Part shown: one piece after another, positions 1-7,769 of the stretch | Layout: each line of letters opens with the position of its first letter | Numbering within the stretch: the first letter of the stretch is position 1 | Assembly (NCBI GenBank): GCA_017430235.1 | Contig: JAFRNH010000021.1 | Span: 1 to 36,170, forward strand | Length of the DNA stretch: 36,170 nt | Direction of reading: 5' to 3' | DNA from: Paludibacteraceae bacterium | Lineage (GTDB): Bacteria; Bacteroidota; Bacteroidia; Bacteroidales; Paludibacteraceae | Program-made: the position numbers and the translations under genes | The notes under the pieces: generated by a model | What the model saw: only the letters and a program-made list of their open reading frames with translations | What the model was told of the DNA's origin: nothing | Databases searched by the model: none

Positions 1-2010
1 CCTCACGGATTTCACCTTGTCTATTGCGATAAGAAAAAGAGCGGTAATCACACCAACTTTCGAATCAAATCAGATGGCGAAAGTGAATTATACCTCTTCG
101 ATGCCAACAATCAGATTGCCGATCATGTGAAGATTCCTTCCATGCTTGCACCTGATGTCTCCTACGGAAGAATAGGTGAAAAAACTAAGAGTTGGCACTT
201 TTTAATGCATTCTACTCCTCTACGAGCAAACGATACTGCCTTTAGTGATAGTCTTTTGGGCAATCCTAAATTTTCAACAAAAGGTGGACTCTTCAAGCAA
301 CCTTTCTACTTAAAAATTCAGCCTGACAAGAGGGCTCCGCAGGGAACGATCATACGATATACAACGAATGGTAGTGAACCCGACGAAACCAGTCCGATGG
401 TCCCCGACTCCATTCGCATCGACAAGACCACCATCATCAGAGCCAAACAATTTGCCGATGGATGGCACTCTCCTATCTCAAAAACACATTCGTACATTTT
501 CCATGATAGAGAGATTACACTTCCAGTCATCTCTCTTGTATCCGACAGTCTTCTGCTTTACGACACAACAAAAAGCAGGGAAGGCGTATTATCATTCGAC
601 TACAGTGAAGAATGGTCGGCCGCATTTCGTCGACCCTGCAATGTGGAATATTTTCCCAAAGCAGACTCCACCAGTGTCATCAATCAGATGTCCGAATTCC
701 GCGTGGGTGGCAATGGTTCTCGTTTCACACCCTTAAAATCACTGAATCTCTATGCGAGCAAAAGGTTCTCCAAAAAAGAGTTTGATTACCCATTTTGGAA
801 AGAGAAACCCACTGTCAGACATAATTCATCCATTCAATTAAGGAATAGTGGACAGGATTGTATGTACACGCACGTCAGGGATGCAGTCTGTCAGCACACA
901 TTCTGTCCGTATGTCAATCTGGATTACTGTGCATCTCAGCCATGCATTTGCTACATCAACGGGAAATATTATGGTGTGTTGAACATTCGAGAAAGGAGCA
1001 ATGATGATTTTGTGAAAGCCAATCATCACCCGCAAAAGAAATTTGATCAGATTAGCAATTGGAAGATCATTCATGCAGGCAATCGAAACGAGTTTGATCG
1101 CTTAGTAGCACTATACAATGCAGAACCTGTCAACTACGACTCGCTTTACCAACTTATTCAGATGGAGGAATATATCAACCTTCAGATCTTGAATTACATC
1201 CATATGAACGTAGATTTCCCAGGCAATAACAGTATACTTTGGAAAGAGCAAGACAGTACGGGTGCCCAATGGAAATGGATAGCCAAAGATTTGGACTATG
1301 GATTAGGTTATGCATACAGAGACTGGGTCTACAAGAGAAGCTATCTACATCATGCGTTACGAAAGGAACCGTTTACTGAAATGTGGTCGAACAAAGAGTA
1401 CCAAGTGAAGTTATTTCAAGTAATGATGAACAACGAGAAGTTCAAGGATGAATTTATCGATCGAACCACCATTTACCTAGGTGATTTCTATACAGCAGAG
1501 AGGATTTGTACGGAGATTGATAGCTTCGTTGGTCTCATCAAATATGAGTACCCTTATATGAGAGAGCATTACCCGAATCTTCCTGTGCCCAATCATAGTT
1601 GGGAAACAGAGATTTTGAAAACCAAAGAGTGGATTAAAGGAAGAGTGGATTATTTACCCTACGACATGCAGCAGTTCTTTCAGTTAGGAGACACTTTGTC
1701 TGTCACCTTTCAATGTCAGCCACAAATTCAAAGGAGATTCAAGATGAATGAGATACCACTTGTCACGCAATCCTTCAAAGGAAAATATTACCAAAATAGA
1801 GAATTGAGATTCTCCATAGAAGGAAGCAAAGGTATTTGGGAGATAGAGAGGCAATATGGAGACAGTGTAGTTACGGAGCGGAAGGAAGATACAGAGGCGA
1901 TTGTGCTAACAGCGGAAGAAGGAGTAAAGAGAGTGAATGTCAGATTCATTCAAGAAACGGGACATCGAGAAAAAGGGAAAGCAGAGAGAAAAAAACGTTC
2001 CCGCAAATAA
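1..2010 (+). CDS. CotH kinase family surface protein, 5' end cut by window
   Basis: The reading frame is open from base 1, so the N-terminus lies outside the window; the GTG at 127 is only the first start-like codon. The first 60 or so visible residues look like the end of a lamin-tail domain (FDANNQIADHVKI). A chitobiase/hexosaminidase C-terminal-like module follows (IIRYTTNGSEPDETSP, then TTIIRAKQF). Next comes a CotH-type kinase-like fold with FRVGGNGSRF, SLNLYASKRF, a YGVLNIRERS strand and an acidic WIAKDLDYGLGY motif that may bind metal or nucleotide. CotH proteins are atypical protein kinases first known from spore coats; in Bacteroidota they are usually exported. The C-terminus is strongly basic (about 20 residues rich in K, R and E). 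Kinase activity is inferred from family only. Confidence 0.85.
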   Translation, partial: PHGFHLVYCDKKKSGNHTNFRIKSDGESELYLFDANNQIADHVKIPSMLAPDVSYGRIGEKTKSWHFLMHSTPLRANDTAFSDSLLGNPKFSTKGGLFKQPFYLKIQPDKRAPQGTIIRYTTNGSEPDETSPMVPDSIRIDKTTIIRAKQFADGWHSPISKTHSYIFHDREITLPVISLVSDSLLLYDTTKSREGVLSFDYSEEWSAAFRRPCNVEYFPKADSTSVINQMSEFRVGGNGSRFTPLKSLNLYASKRFSKKEFDYPFWKEKPTVRHNSSIQLRNSGQDCMYTHVRDAVCQHTFCPYVNLDYCASQPCICYINGKYYGVLNIRERSNDDFVKANHHPQKKFDQISNWKIIHAGNRNEFDRLVALYNAEPVNYDSLYQLIQMEEYINLQILNYIHMNVDFPGNNSILWKEQDSTGAQWKWIAKDLDYGLGYAYRDWVYKRSYLHHALRKEPFTEMWSNKEYQVKLFQVMMNNEKFKDEFIDRTTIYLGDFYTAERICTEIDSFVGLIKYEYPYMREHYPNLPVPNHSWETEILKTKEWIKGRVDYLPYDMQQFFQLGDTLSVTFQCQPQIQRRFKMNEIPLVTQSFKGKYYQNRELRFSIEGSKGIWEIERQYGDSVVTERKEDTEAIVLTAEEGVKRVNVRFIQETGHREKGKAERKKRSRK

Positions 2011-2046
2011 ACAAAAAACACGTAACTCAATTAGGAAAAAAAATTA

Positions 2047-2054
2047 TAACTTTG
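2047..2054 (+). promoter_or_regulatory. Probable -7 promoter box of the 2-oxoacid oxidoreductase operon
   Basis: TAACTTTG matches the Bacteroides -7 consensus TAnnTTTG and lies about 35 nt before the ferredoxin start. No convincing TTTG -33 element is seen at the usual distance, so the call rests on the -7 box and its position. Confidence 0.55.
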
Positions 2055-2089
2055 CAGACAATTTATATCGATATTAAAAAAAAGTAAAT

Positions 2090-2317
2090 ATGGCTAAAAT
2101 CAAAGGTGCTGTTGTTGTAAACAAAGATCGTTGCAAGGGCTGTCAGTTGTGCGTTGTTGCATGTCCTGCCAATGTATTAGCGATGTCCAAGCAAGTGAAT
2201 GCGAAAGGTTACAATTACGCCATCATGGCAAATGAAGATGCGTGCGTAGGTTGCGCAAGTTGTGGTATTGTATGTCCAGACGGATGTATTTCAGTGTATA
2301 AAACGAAAATAGATTAA
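2090..2317 (+). CDS. korD: 2-oxoacid:ferredoxin oxidoreductase, delta (ferredoxin-like) subunit
   Basis: A 75-residue ferredoxin-type protein with two 4Fe-4S motifs: CKGCQLCVVACP (Cys15, 18, 21, 25) and CVGCASCGIVCP (Cys52, 55, 58, 62). It would carry electrons from the thiamine-diphosphate site of the complex to ferredoxin in the cytoplasm. It is the first gene of a tight four-gene operon, with 6 nt to the next start. The order delta-alpha-beta-gamma is usual in Bacteroidales. The substrate (2-oxoglutarate or branched-chain 2-oxoacids) cannot be read from the sequence, so kor and vor names are both possible. Confidence 0.9.
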   Translation: MAKIKGAVVVNKDRCKGCQLCVVACPANVLAMSKQVNAKGYNYAIMANEDACVGCASCGIVCPDGCISVYKTKID

Positions 2318-2323
2318 GATAAG

Positions 2324-3403
2324 ATGAGCGAAGAAGTAAAGTTAATGAAAGGTAACGAAGCGATCGCCCATGCAGCTATTCGTTGTGGGTGCGATGGTTA
2401 TTTTGGTTACCCTATCACTCCGCAGTCTGAGGTGATGGAGACGTTAATGGAAGTAGAGCCTTGGAAGACGACAGGAATGGTAGTATTGCAAGCAGAAAGT
2501 GAAGTTTCATCCATCAACATGGTGTATGGTGGAGCTGCCACAGGTAAAAAAGTAATGACATCCTCTTCAAGTCCGGGAGTATCCTTGATGCAAGAGGGTA
2601 TCTCTTATTTGGCAGGAGCCGAGTTGCCAGCCTTGATTGTCAACGTGATGCGTGGAGGTCCAGGATTAGGTACAATTCAGCCAAGTCAGTCAGATTATTT
2701 TCAAACCACGAAAGGTGGAGGACATGGAGATTATCGACTAATCGCATTAGCGCCAGCTTCTGTGCAAGAGATGGCAGACTTTGTAGGTCTTGCATTTGAC
2801 TTAGCATTTAAATATAGAAATCCAGCTATCATATTGGCAGATGGAGTTATTGGACAGATGATGGAGAAGGTAGTTCTTCCAGATTTCAAGCCAAGACGTA
2901 CCGACGAAGAGGTTGAGAAGCAATGTCCATGGGCTGCTACCGGAAGAAAGATGTCCCGTAAGAACAACATCATCACATCATTGGAGTTGAAGCCAGAGGT
3001 AATGGAGCAAAACAATCTTCGTTTCCAAGCCAAATACAAACAGATTGAAGAGAACGAAGTACGTTACGAAGAGATTCTATGCGACGATGCAGAGTATCTA
3101 TTGGTCGCATTCGGATGTTCTGCACGTATCTGTCAGAAAGCATGTGAGATAGCACGTGCAGAAGGAATCAAGTTAGGCCTACTCCGTCCAATCACACTAT
3201 GGCCATTCCCAACGAAAGCGATTGCAGGCTATGCTAACAAAGTAAAAGCCATGTTATCTGTTGAGTTGAACGCAGGTCAGATGGTTGAAGATGTACGTTT
3301 GGCTGTCAACGGAAAAGTTCCAGTAGAGCATTACGGACGTTTAGGTGGTATCGTATTCACACCAGACGAGATTGTCAATGCAGTGAAGACCAAATTAATG
3401 TAA
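2324..3403 (+). CDS. korA: 2-oxoacid:ferredoxin oxidoreductase, alpha subunit (KorA/VorB type)
   Basis: This 359-residue protein begins with the pyrimidine-binding domain of the 2-oxoacid:ferredoxin oxidoreductase family (MKGNEAIAHAAIRCGCDGYF, then GYPITPQSE). A transketolase C-terminal-like domain II follows (YLLVAFGCSARICQKAC, LGLLRPITLWPFP). With the beta subunit it decarboxylates a 2-oxoacid with CoA to give acyl-CoA and reduced ferredoxin; run in reverse it fixes CO2. Length is normal for the separate alpha subunit. The same protein is often annotated as 3-methyl-2-oxobutanoate dehydrogenase VorB, so substrate specificity is uncertain. It sits between the ferredoxin subunit and the beta subunit, with 22 nt to the latter. 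Confidence 0.92.
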   Translation: MSEEVKLMKGNEAIAHAAIRCGCDGYFGYPITPQSEVMETLMEVEPWKTTGMVVLQAESEVSSINMVYGGAATGKKVMTSSSSPGVSLMQEGISYLAGAELPALIVNVMRGGPGLGTIQPSQSDYFQTTKGGGHGDYRLIALAPASVQEMADFVGLAFDLAFKYRNPAIILADGVIGQMMEKVVLPDFKPRRTDEEVEKQCPWAATGRKMSRKNNIITSLELKPEVMEQNNLRFQAKYKQIEENEVRYEEILCDDAEYLLVAFGCSARICQKACEIARAEGIKLGLLRPITLWPFPTKAIAGYANKVKAMLSVELNAGQMVEDVRLAVNGKVPVEHYGRLGGIVFTPDEIVNAVKTKLM

Positions 3404-3425
3404 TTTCACTTAATCGGAAAAGAAA

Positions 3426-4202
3426 ATGGCATTAGAAGATATAATAAAACCCGAGAATCTGGTATATAAGAAACCAGATATCATGAATGACAATCCAATG
3501 CACTACTGCCCAGGATGCAGTCACGGTGTCGTTCATAAATTAGTTGCAGAAGTAATTGAAGAGATGGGCTTAGTAGAAGATACCATTGGTGTAACCCCTG
3601 TAGGTTGTGCAGTATTTGCATACAACTACATCGACATCGATTGGGAAGAGGCAGCACACGGTCGTGCGCCAGCTTTGGCTACAGCCATCAAACGTCTTCG
3701 TCCTAACAAACTCGTCTTCACTTATCAAGGTGATGGAGACTTAGCTGCCATTGGTACAGCAGAGACCATCCACGCTTGCAACAGAGGTGAGAGCATCGCT
3801 ATCATCTTCATCAACAACGGTATCTACGGTATGACAGGAGGTCAGATGGCACCAACTACCATTGAAGGTATGAAAACAGCCACTTGTCCTTACGGTCGTG
3901 ACTATAAACTGAATGGTTACCCACTGAAAATCACCAACCAATTGAAAGATTTGGAAGGAATCCGCTATGTGACTCGTCAGAGTGTGCAAACAGCAGCTGC
4001 TGTTCGTAAAGCTAAGAAAGCAATACGCAAAGCATTCGAAAACTGCATGGACGGTAAAGGTGGTGCAAGCGTCGTAGAGGTAGTCTCTACATGCTCATCT
4101 GGATGGAAACTATCACCAGAGAAAGCCAATAAATGGATGGAGGAAAACATGTTCCCTGAATATCCACTCGGAGATTTAATTGACAAAGACGCTAACAAAT
4201 AA
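3426..4202 (+). CDS. korB: 2-oxoacid:ferredoxin oxidoreductase, beta (thiamine diphosphate) subunit
   Basis: The 258-residue protein has the TPP/Mg-binding signature YQGDGDLAAIGTAETIHACN followed by the second half FINNGIYGMTGGQ. The N-terminal CPGCSHG and the GCAVF cysteine suit this subunit class. It forms the catalytic core with the alpha subunit encoded just upstream. A conserved LSPEKANKWMEENMFPEYPL tail is also seen. The gene is 11 nt from the gamma subunit gene, consistent with co-transcription. The enzyme class is firm; the preferred 2-oxoacid is not determined. Confidence 0.92.
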   Translation: MALEDIIKPENLVYKKPDIMNDNPMHYCPGCSHGVVHKLVAEVIEEMGLVEDTIGVTPVGCAVFAYNYIDIDWEEAAHGRAPALATAIKRLRPNKLVFTYQGDGDLAAIGTAETIHACNRGESIAIIFINNGIYGMTGGQMAPTTIEGMKTATCPYGRDYKLNGYPLKITNQLKDLEGIRYVTRQSVQTAAAVRKAKKAIRKAFENCMDGKGGASVVEVVSTCSSGWKLSPEKANKWMEENMFPEYPLGDLIDKDANK

Positions 4203-4213
4203 AATCAGAAGAT

Positions 4214-4750
4214 ATGAAAGAAGAAATCATCATAGCTGGATTCGGAGGACAAGGAGTTCTCTCTATGGGTAAGATTCTTGCTTACTCTGGTTTGATGCAA
4301 GGCAAGGAAGTTACTTGGATGCCTGCATACGGTCCTGAACAACGTGGTGGTACTGCCAACGTAACCGTTATCTTAAGTGACGAGAAAATCAGTTCCCCTA
4401 TTTTAAACTCTTACGACACGGCTATCATCTTGAACCAACAATCATTGGACAAGTTTGAAAAGTCTGTTAAGCCTGGTGGAACATTGATCTACGATCCATA
4501 CGGAATCACTACAGAACCAACCAGAACAGATATCAACATCCACAAAATCAATGCAATGGATGCCTGCATCGAAATGAATGCAGCTAAATCCTTCAACATG
4601 ATTCTATTAGGTGGATTCTTGAAAATCAGACCTATCGTAGAGTTGGAAAATGTATTGAAAGGTTTGAAGAAAACCCTTCCTGAACGTCACCACCACCTCA
4701 TTCCAATGAATGAGGCTGCCTTGAAAAAAGGAATGGAGATTATTAAGTAA
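4214..4750 (+). CDS. korC: 2-oxoacid:ferredoxin oxidoreductase, gamma subunit
   Basis: The 178-residue protein carries the gamma-domain signature IIIAGFGGQGVLSMGKILAY near its start and GPEQRGGTANVTV, both diagnostic for the gamma subunit of pyruvate/ketoisovalerate/2-oxoglutarate ferredoxin oxidoreductases. It helps bind CoA and completes the four-subunit complex. It is the last gene of the operon, and a perfect hairpin terminator begins 20 nt after the stop codon. Confidence 0.92.
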   Translation: MKEEIIIAGFGGQGVLSMGKILAYSGLMQGKEVTWMPAYGPEQRGGTANVTVILSDEKISSPILNSYDTAIILNQQSLDKFEKSVKPGGTLIYDPYGITTEPTRTDINIHKINAMDACIEMNAAKSFNMILLGGFLKIRPIVELENVLKGLKKTLPERHHHLIPMNEAALKKGMEIIK

Positions 4751-4770
4751 ATAATAATTTATTCTAATGA

Positions 4771-4810
4771 ATAGGAGATGTTTTCAAGGAAAACATCTCC
4801 TATATTTTTT
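4771..4810 (+). terminator. Rho-independent terminator of the kor operon
   Basis: A perfect 14-bp stem (4771-4784 with 4790-4803) encloses a CAAGG loop and is followed by six T at 4805-4810. Confidence 0.93.
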
Positions 4811-4837
4811 CATCAACTAATATAATAATACGTTCTC

Positions 4838-5608
4838 ATGATAAACACACACGTCATCATCGGAGAGTATTTAACCTTAAAAGAAACTTGGCAAGCCCTC
4901 CTCAGCAGAAAAGACATTTATTATCAATCGAAAAAGAAATGGTTTCTATCAACCTTAGGAATTCTATTACCTATAACCTCACTATCAGGAATAATACTCT
5001 TTATAGTACTTTGCATTATGAACCACTCAACCCCTCAGACTTCTTCTCATTCTTGGGAAGAAACCATACTCATAAGTTTTCTCTGTCCAACAATCATCAT
5101 TCCACCAACATTAATCGGGACATATATTCAATCATTCGTAACGATTCGAAAAATGTCACAAACGCTCTCAGACTTTGTGAATAAATGGTTCTCAAAAGAC
5201 ACCAAATTAATAGTCCAACCCATTTCTCTGAATTACTTTATCAAAACAGCAGACAATTGGGAGATTGAGATTGCCTTAATAAAAGCAAATGCAAATGGCT
5301 TCAAAGAATCACATATCATAACAGCCATATACATTCTTCCTTTTGACAAATTTGAAAAAATGGCAAAAACAATCAAAGAATGGTACGAATACTGTCACAT
5401 GAAAAAGAGTTGTCAAAACCTATATCTCGAAAGGAATATAGCTTATGCACTTTTCTCTATTGATGAAAACGTCCAAGAGAATGTTTTAGAAACGATTGAC
5501 CAGATGAAATATCTAATACAAAGGTTCAACATACCTACCCAAAGAATGATCTACGACGACATTGACCAAGACAAAGCAAAGACGATGATGCAAACGCAAC
5601 AATCTTAA
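4838..5608 (+). CDS. Unknown membrane protein with two N-terminal TM helices
   Basis: I do not recognise this 256-residue protein. After about 35 basic, soluble residues there are two hydrophobic segments, roughly residues 37-62 (WFLSTLGILLPITSLSGIIL onwards) and 80-102 (ILISFLCPTIIIPPTLIGTY). About 150 mostly hydrophilic residues follow, with a likely cytoplasmic domain (KAMKEWYEY-like helices, then NVQENVLETIDQMKYLIQRF) and a Gln/Thr-rich end. The gene stands alone after the kor terminator, and no promoter box could be assigned. Its base composition is more A+T-rich than the kor genes. No function is proposed. Confidence 0.6.
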   Translation: MINTHVIIGEYLTLKETWQALLSRKDIYYQSKKKWFLSTLGILLPITSLSGIILFIVLCIMNHSTPQTSSHSWEETILISFLCPTIIIPPTLIGTYIQSFVTIRKMSQTLSDFVNKWFSKDTKLIVQPISLNYFIKTADNWEIEIALIKANANGFKESHIITAIYILPFDKFEKMAKTIKEWYEYCHMKKSCQNLYLERNIAYALFSIDENVQENVLETIDQMKYLIQRFNIPTQRMIYDDIDQDKAKTMMQTQQS

Positions 5609-5660
5609 TAACACACTGTGACTTCTCGGATCTTCCTCACGAAGAAATAATACTTTTGTG

Positions 5661-5686
5661 TGTAGAGACGCAATATTTTGCGTTTT
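5661..5686. repeat. Degenerate copy of the GTAGAGACGC dispersed palindrome
   Basis: GTAGAGACGCAATATTTTGCG followed by a T-run shares its first ten bases with the palindromes at 5720, 6787, 16587 and 17990; the far arm is truncated after GCGT. Confidence 0.6.
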
Positions 5687-5719
5687 TTCCCCTATTTCAT
5701 CCTGCAGACATTCCCCATT

Positions 5720-5747
5720 GTAGAGACGCACGGCCGTGCGTCTCTAC
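5720..5747. repeat. 28-bp perfect palindrome, dispersed repeat family
   Basis: Two 14-base arms (GTAGAGACGCACGG and its exact complement) abut with no loop. Related copies lie at 16587-16614, 17990-18017 and, with an A/T-rich centre, at 6787-6812. The sequence after it (GGTAACCGAC) is also shared with the 16587 copy (GGTGACCGAT), so the repeat unit extends beyond the palindrome. Confidence 0.85.
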
Positions 5748-5778
5748 GGTAACCGACAGACTTTCTGTTTTTTTGTTA

Positions 5779-6708
5779 TCAACATTCATATCTGAAATCA
5801 GTGACAGGCACACCATTATTATCAAGAATATCTATAAATTCATCCAACACCTCTGATTTCAAATTCGATTCTTTTATAATAATCCGTCTATAATCGGGTG
5901 TTATATAACAAAAAGCAGTACCTGTGTATCCATTATGAATATTCATGAGAGATATATTACTGGTAATGATATCATTAAGGTTCGCTGTTATCACTTTACG
6001 GGATGGAAATCTGTATTTGAAACGAATCTCCTTACCTTCCACTTCAATTGTCAAACAGTTTCGCAAGTCATCATATATAAAACTAATACTACAATAAAGA
6101 CAAGTTAAAGAGAGAACAAGTAAAATTATAAATCCCAATGACAAAACTTCTAATCGGAAAGTCAATAATAGCAGGGCAAGCCCCACAAAAAATATTATTA
6201 TGTTTATTTTAAACGACAAAGGAGAAGAAAGCGAAGTAAACGGATTATCAATCGCAGAATCTCTAGGCACAAAGTTCGTGTTTGTAATTTCTGCAAATCT
6301 GGCTCTTAGTTCATGTGGATTTTTGTAAAATTTTTCATAGAATATATATTCCTCATCCGCCTTTGTCCTTATTGAAAAGCCATTCGTCACACCGTTCAAA
6401 ATCCATTTTGAAATAGGGAAACTATCTGTCAATTGAAATTCGCAGACATCATCGATTGAGACACGTTTGCTTTTTACTAAATAGTCAAGGATAATCTCTG
6501 TGTTAGTTATCGTGACAGATGGAATGGTTTTATAATATTTCAGTATCAATCTAACAATTAGACATATCGGTATTATTAGCCATAAAAAAAATATCAGATC
6601 TTTATCAAGCAAAAGAAAAAGAAGGACTGCAAATAAAAAGATTTCCAAAAAAAGAAGAACTCCAATGCATACATAAAAACGTACTGTTCGTTTTGATTTT
6701 ATATTCAT
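5779..6708 (-). CDS. Unknown membrane protein, two TM pairs with soluble domains
   Basis: I do not recognise this protein. The start at 6708 (MNIKSKRTVRF, 309 residues) is preferred to the one at 6759, because a promoter at 6725-6754 lies between them. A basic N-terminus leads into two TM helices (about residues 11-33 and 36-52: FYVCIGVLLFLEIFLFAVLL, LIFFLWLIIPICLIVRLIL). A roughly 110-residue beta-rich stretch with VTITNTEIILDYLVKSKRVS follows, then a second TM pair (INIIIFFVGLALLLLTFRL, LGFIILLVLSLTCLYCSISF), then a second similar beta-rich domain (CLTIEVEGKEIRFKYRFPSR). The TM-pair plus beta-domain pattern occurs twice and recalls bacterial PH-like membrane proteins; this is only a resemblance. 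Confidence 0.6.
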   Translation of the reverse strand: MNIKSKRTVRFYVCIGVLLFLEIFLFAVLLFLLLDKDLIFFLWLIIPICLIVRLILKYYKTIPSVTITNTEIILDYLVKSKRVSIDDVCEFQLTDSFPISKWILNGVTNGFSIRTKADEEYIFYEKFYKNPHELRARFAEITNTNFVPRDSAIDNPFTSLSSPLSFKINIIIFFVGLALLLLTFRLEVLSLGFIILLVLSLTCLYCSISFIYDDLRNCLTIEVEGKEIRFKYRFPSRKVITANLNDIITSNISLMNIHNGYTGTAFCYITPDYRRIIIKESNLKSEVLDEFIDILDNNGVPVTDFRYEC

Positions 6709-6724
6709 ATCATTTGTTTTTTCA

Positions 6725-6754
6725 CAAAAGTAATAATTTATTTCAAATATCAAA
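6725..6754 (-). promoter_or_regulatory. Bacteroides-type promoter for the membrane protein at 5779
   Basis: On the minus strand TTTG (6751-6754) and TACTTTTG (6725-6732) are 18 nt apart, matching TTTG/TAnnTTTG. Transcription would start near 6718, ten bases before the chosen ATG. Confidence 0.6.
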
Positions 6755-6786
6755 TCCACACATTACAAAAGACTCTTATAAAAAAA

Positions 6787-6812
6787 TAGAGACGCAAAAT
6801 TTTGCATCTCTA
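6787..6812. repeat. Palindrome of the TAGAGACGC dispersed family
   Basis: TAGAGACGCAAAA is followed by its near-complement (one mismatched pair). It lies between divergent genes. The outer arms match the family at 5720, 16587 and 17990 while the centre differs. Confidence 0.7.
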
Positions 6813-6868
6813 CAATAGTATGATTTTCTAATTGTTGCAAAAACAGATATTGATTTCCGTTTTTTTTA

Positions 6869-6876
6869 TAAATTTG
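6869..6876 (+). promoter_or_regulatory. Probable -7 promoter box
   Basis: TAAATTTG fits TAnnTTTG and lies 45 nt before the start of the protein at 6922. A -33 TTTG is not evident. Confidence 0.45.
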
Positions 6877-6921
6877 CAAAGATTCATTGAATTTATTTAA
6901 ACTAAAAAACAAATTGAATAT

Positions 6922-7629
6922 ATGAAGCTTGAAGGTGGAATATTGGGAGTTGTATTCTCTCTAGTAACGTCTCTTATTAAAGGTTTAGGGGCTAAAGCAG
7001 TTGGTATTATTGTTAAAGGACTAATTTTGGGTGTTGTTGTTGCATTGGTATTGACCCCTCTTATTTTTGCATGGGGTGAATTTAGCAAATTAAGATTTTT
7101 TATTTCCATTTTGTTCTTTTTTGCTGTTATTGCTGGGGTTGTTGCATATTATGTCTTGCACAGGGCTCCTGAAATTATCGACCCTTCTATCGACCAAACA
7201 ATTGACTCTAATTACGATTACATTCAAAGTAAGGTAGGTATCATTTCAGAAAAGGCAGAACCTTCTGCACTCTTTAGCTCATCTAAGGAATTTATCTTGG
7301 GCAAGCTCGGATTCTTATCACCTCTTTTGTCAGGTTTGACATACGAACAATTCTCAAAATATGCTAATACAGCAGCTCAATTGGGATCTAATGTGTCGGG
7401 TGCTGTTAATAGTACTTATTCTTATTTGAACAAGTTGCAGGATAGTAAGGACGATCCAAAGGCTTATCTGATCAATTTCCTTTCTCCTATCAAATCGTTA
7501 TATAGAATTCCTATCAACGACATAAAAGGCAAAATCAGACTGGCACTTATCCTTGTTCCCGTTGTTTGCTTGGGATTTCGTATTTGGCAGAATTATGATA
7601 TTGTCGGTTTTGTAAAGGGTTTATTTTAA
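6922..7629 (+). CDS. Unknown membrane protein, 235 residues
   Basis: I do not recognise this protein. It opens with a glycine-rich amphipathic stretch (GGILGVVFSLVTSLIKGLGA), then two hydrophobic helices (about residues 30-50, LILGVVVALVLTPLIFAWGE, and 56-77, FFISILFFFAVIAGVVAYYV). About 120 polar residues follow (with DSKDDPKAYLINFLSPIKSL), then a last hydrophobic helix near residues 207-218 (LALILVPVVCLGFRIW). It has its own -7 promoter box and a strong terminator, so it is probably a single-gene unit. No enzymatic motif is visible. Confidence 0.6.
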   Translation: MKLEGGILGVVFSLVTSLIKGLGAKAVGIIVKGLILGVVVALVLTPLIFAWGEFSKLRFFISILFFFAVIAGVVAYYVLHRAPEIIDPSIDQTIDSNYDYIQSKVGIISEKAEPSALFSSSKEFILGKLGFLSPLLSGLTYEQFSKYANTAAQLGSNVSGAVNSTYSYLNKLQDSKDDPKAYLINFLSPIKSLYRIPINDIKGKIRLALILVPVVCLGFRIWQNYDIVGFVKGLF

Positions 7630-7676
7630 CGGAATCTTGAGGACAAAGATATTTTGACAGTATAGTTGTATCAAAC

Positions 7677-7716
7677 AACGAAGGGTGCGATTCTGAGAAT
7701 CACACCCTTCGTTTTT
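7677..7716. terminator. Bidirectional terminator between a + gene and metE
   Basis: A 16-bp stem (7677-7692 with 7698-7713, one mismatch) has a CTGAG loop. Five T follow on the plus strand and A/T-rich sequence on the minus strand. It lies between two convergent genes. Confidence 0.85.
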
Positions 7717-7769
7717 ATTCTGTTTGCAACATGACAGGTGAATCAATTCACCGCATATACAAATTTCAT

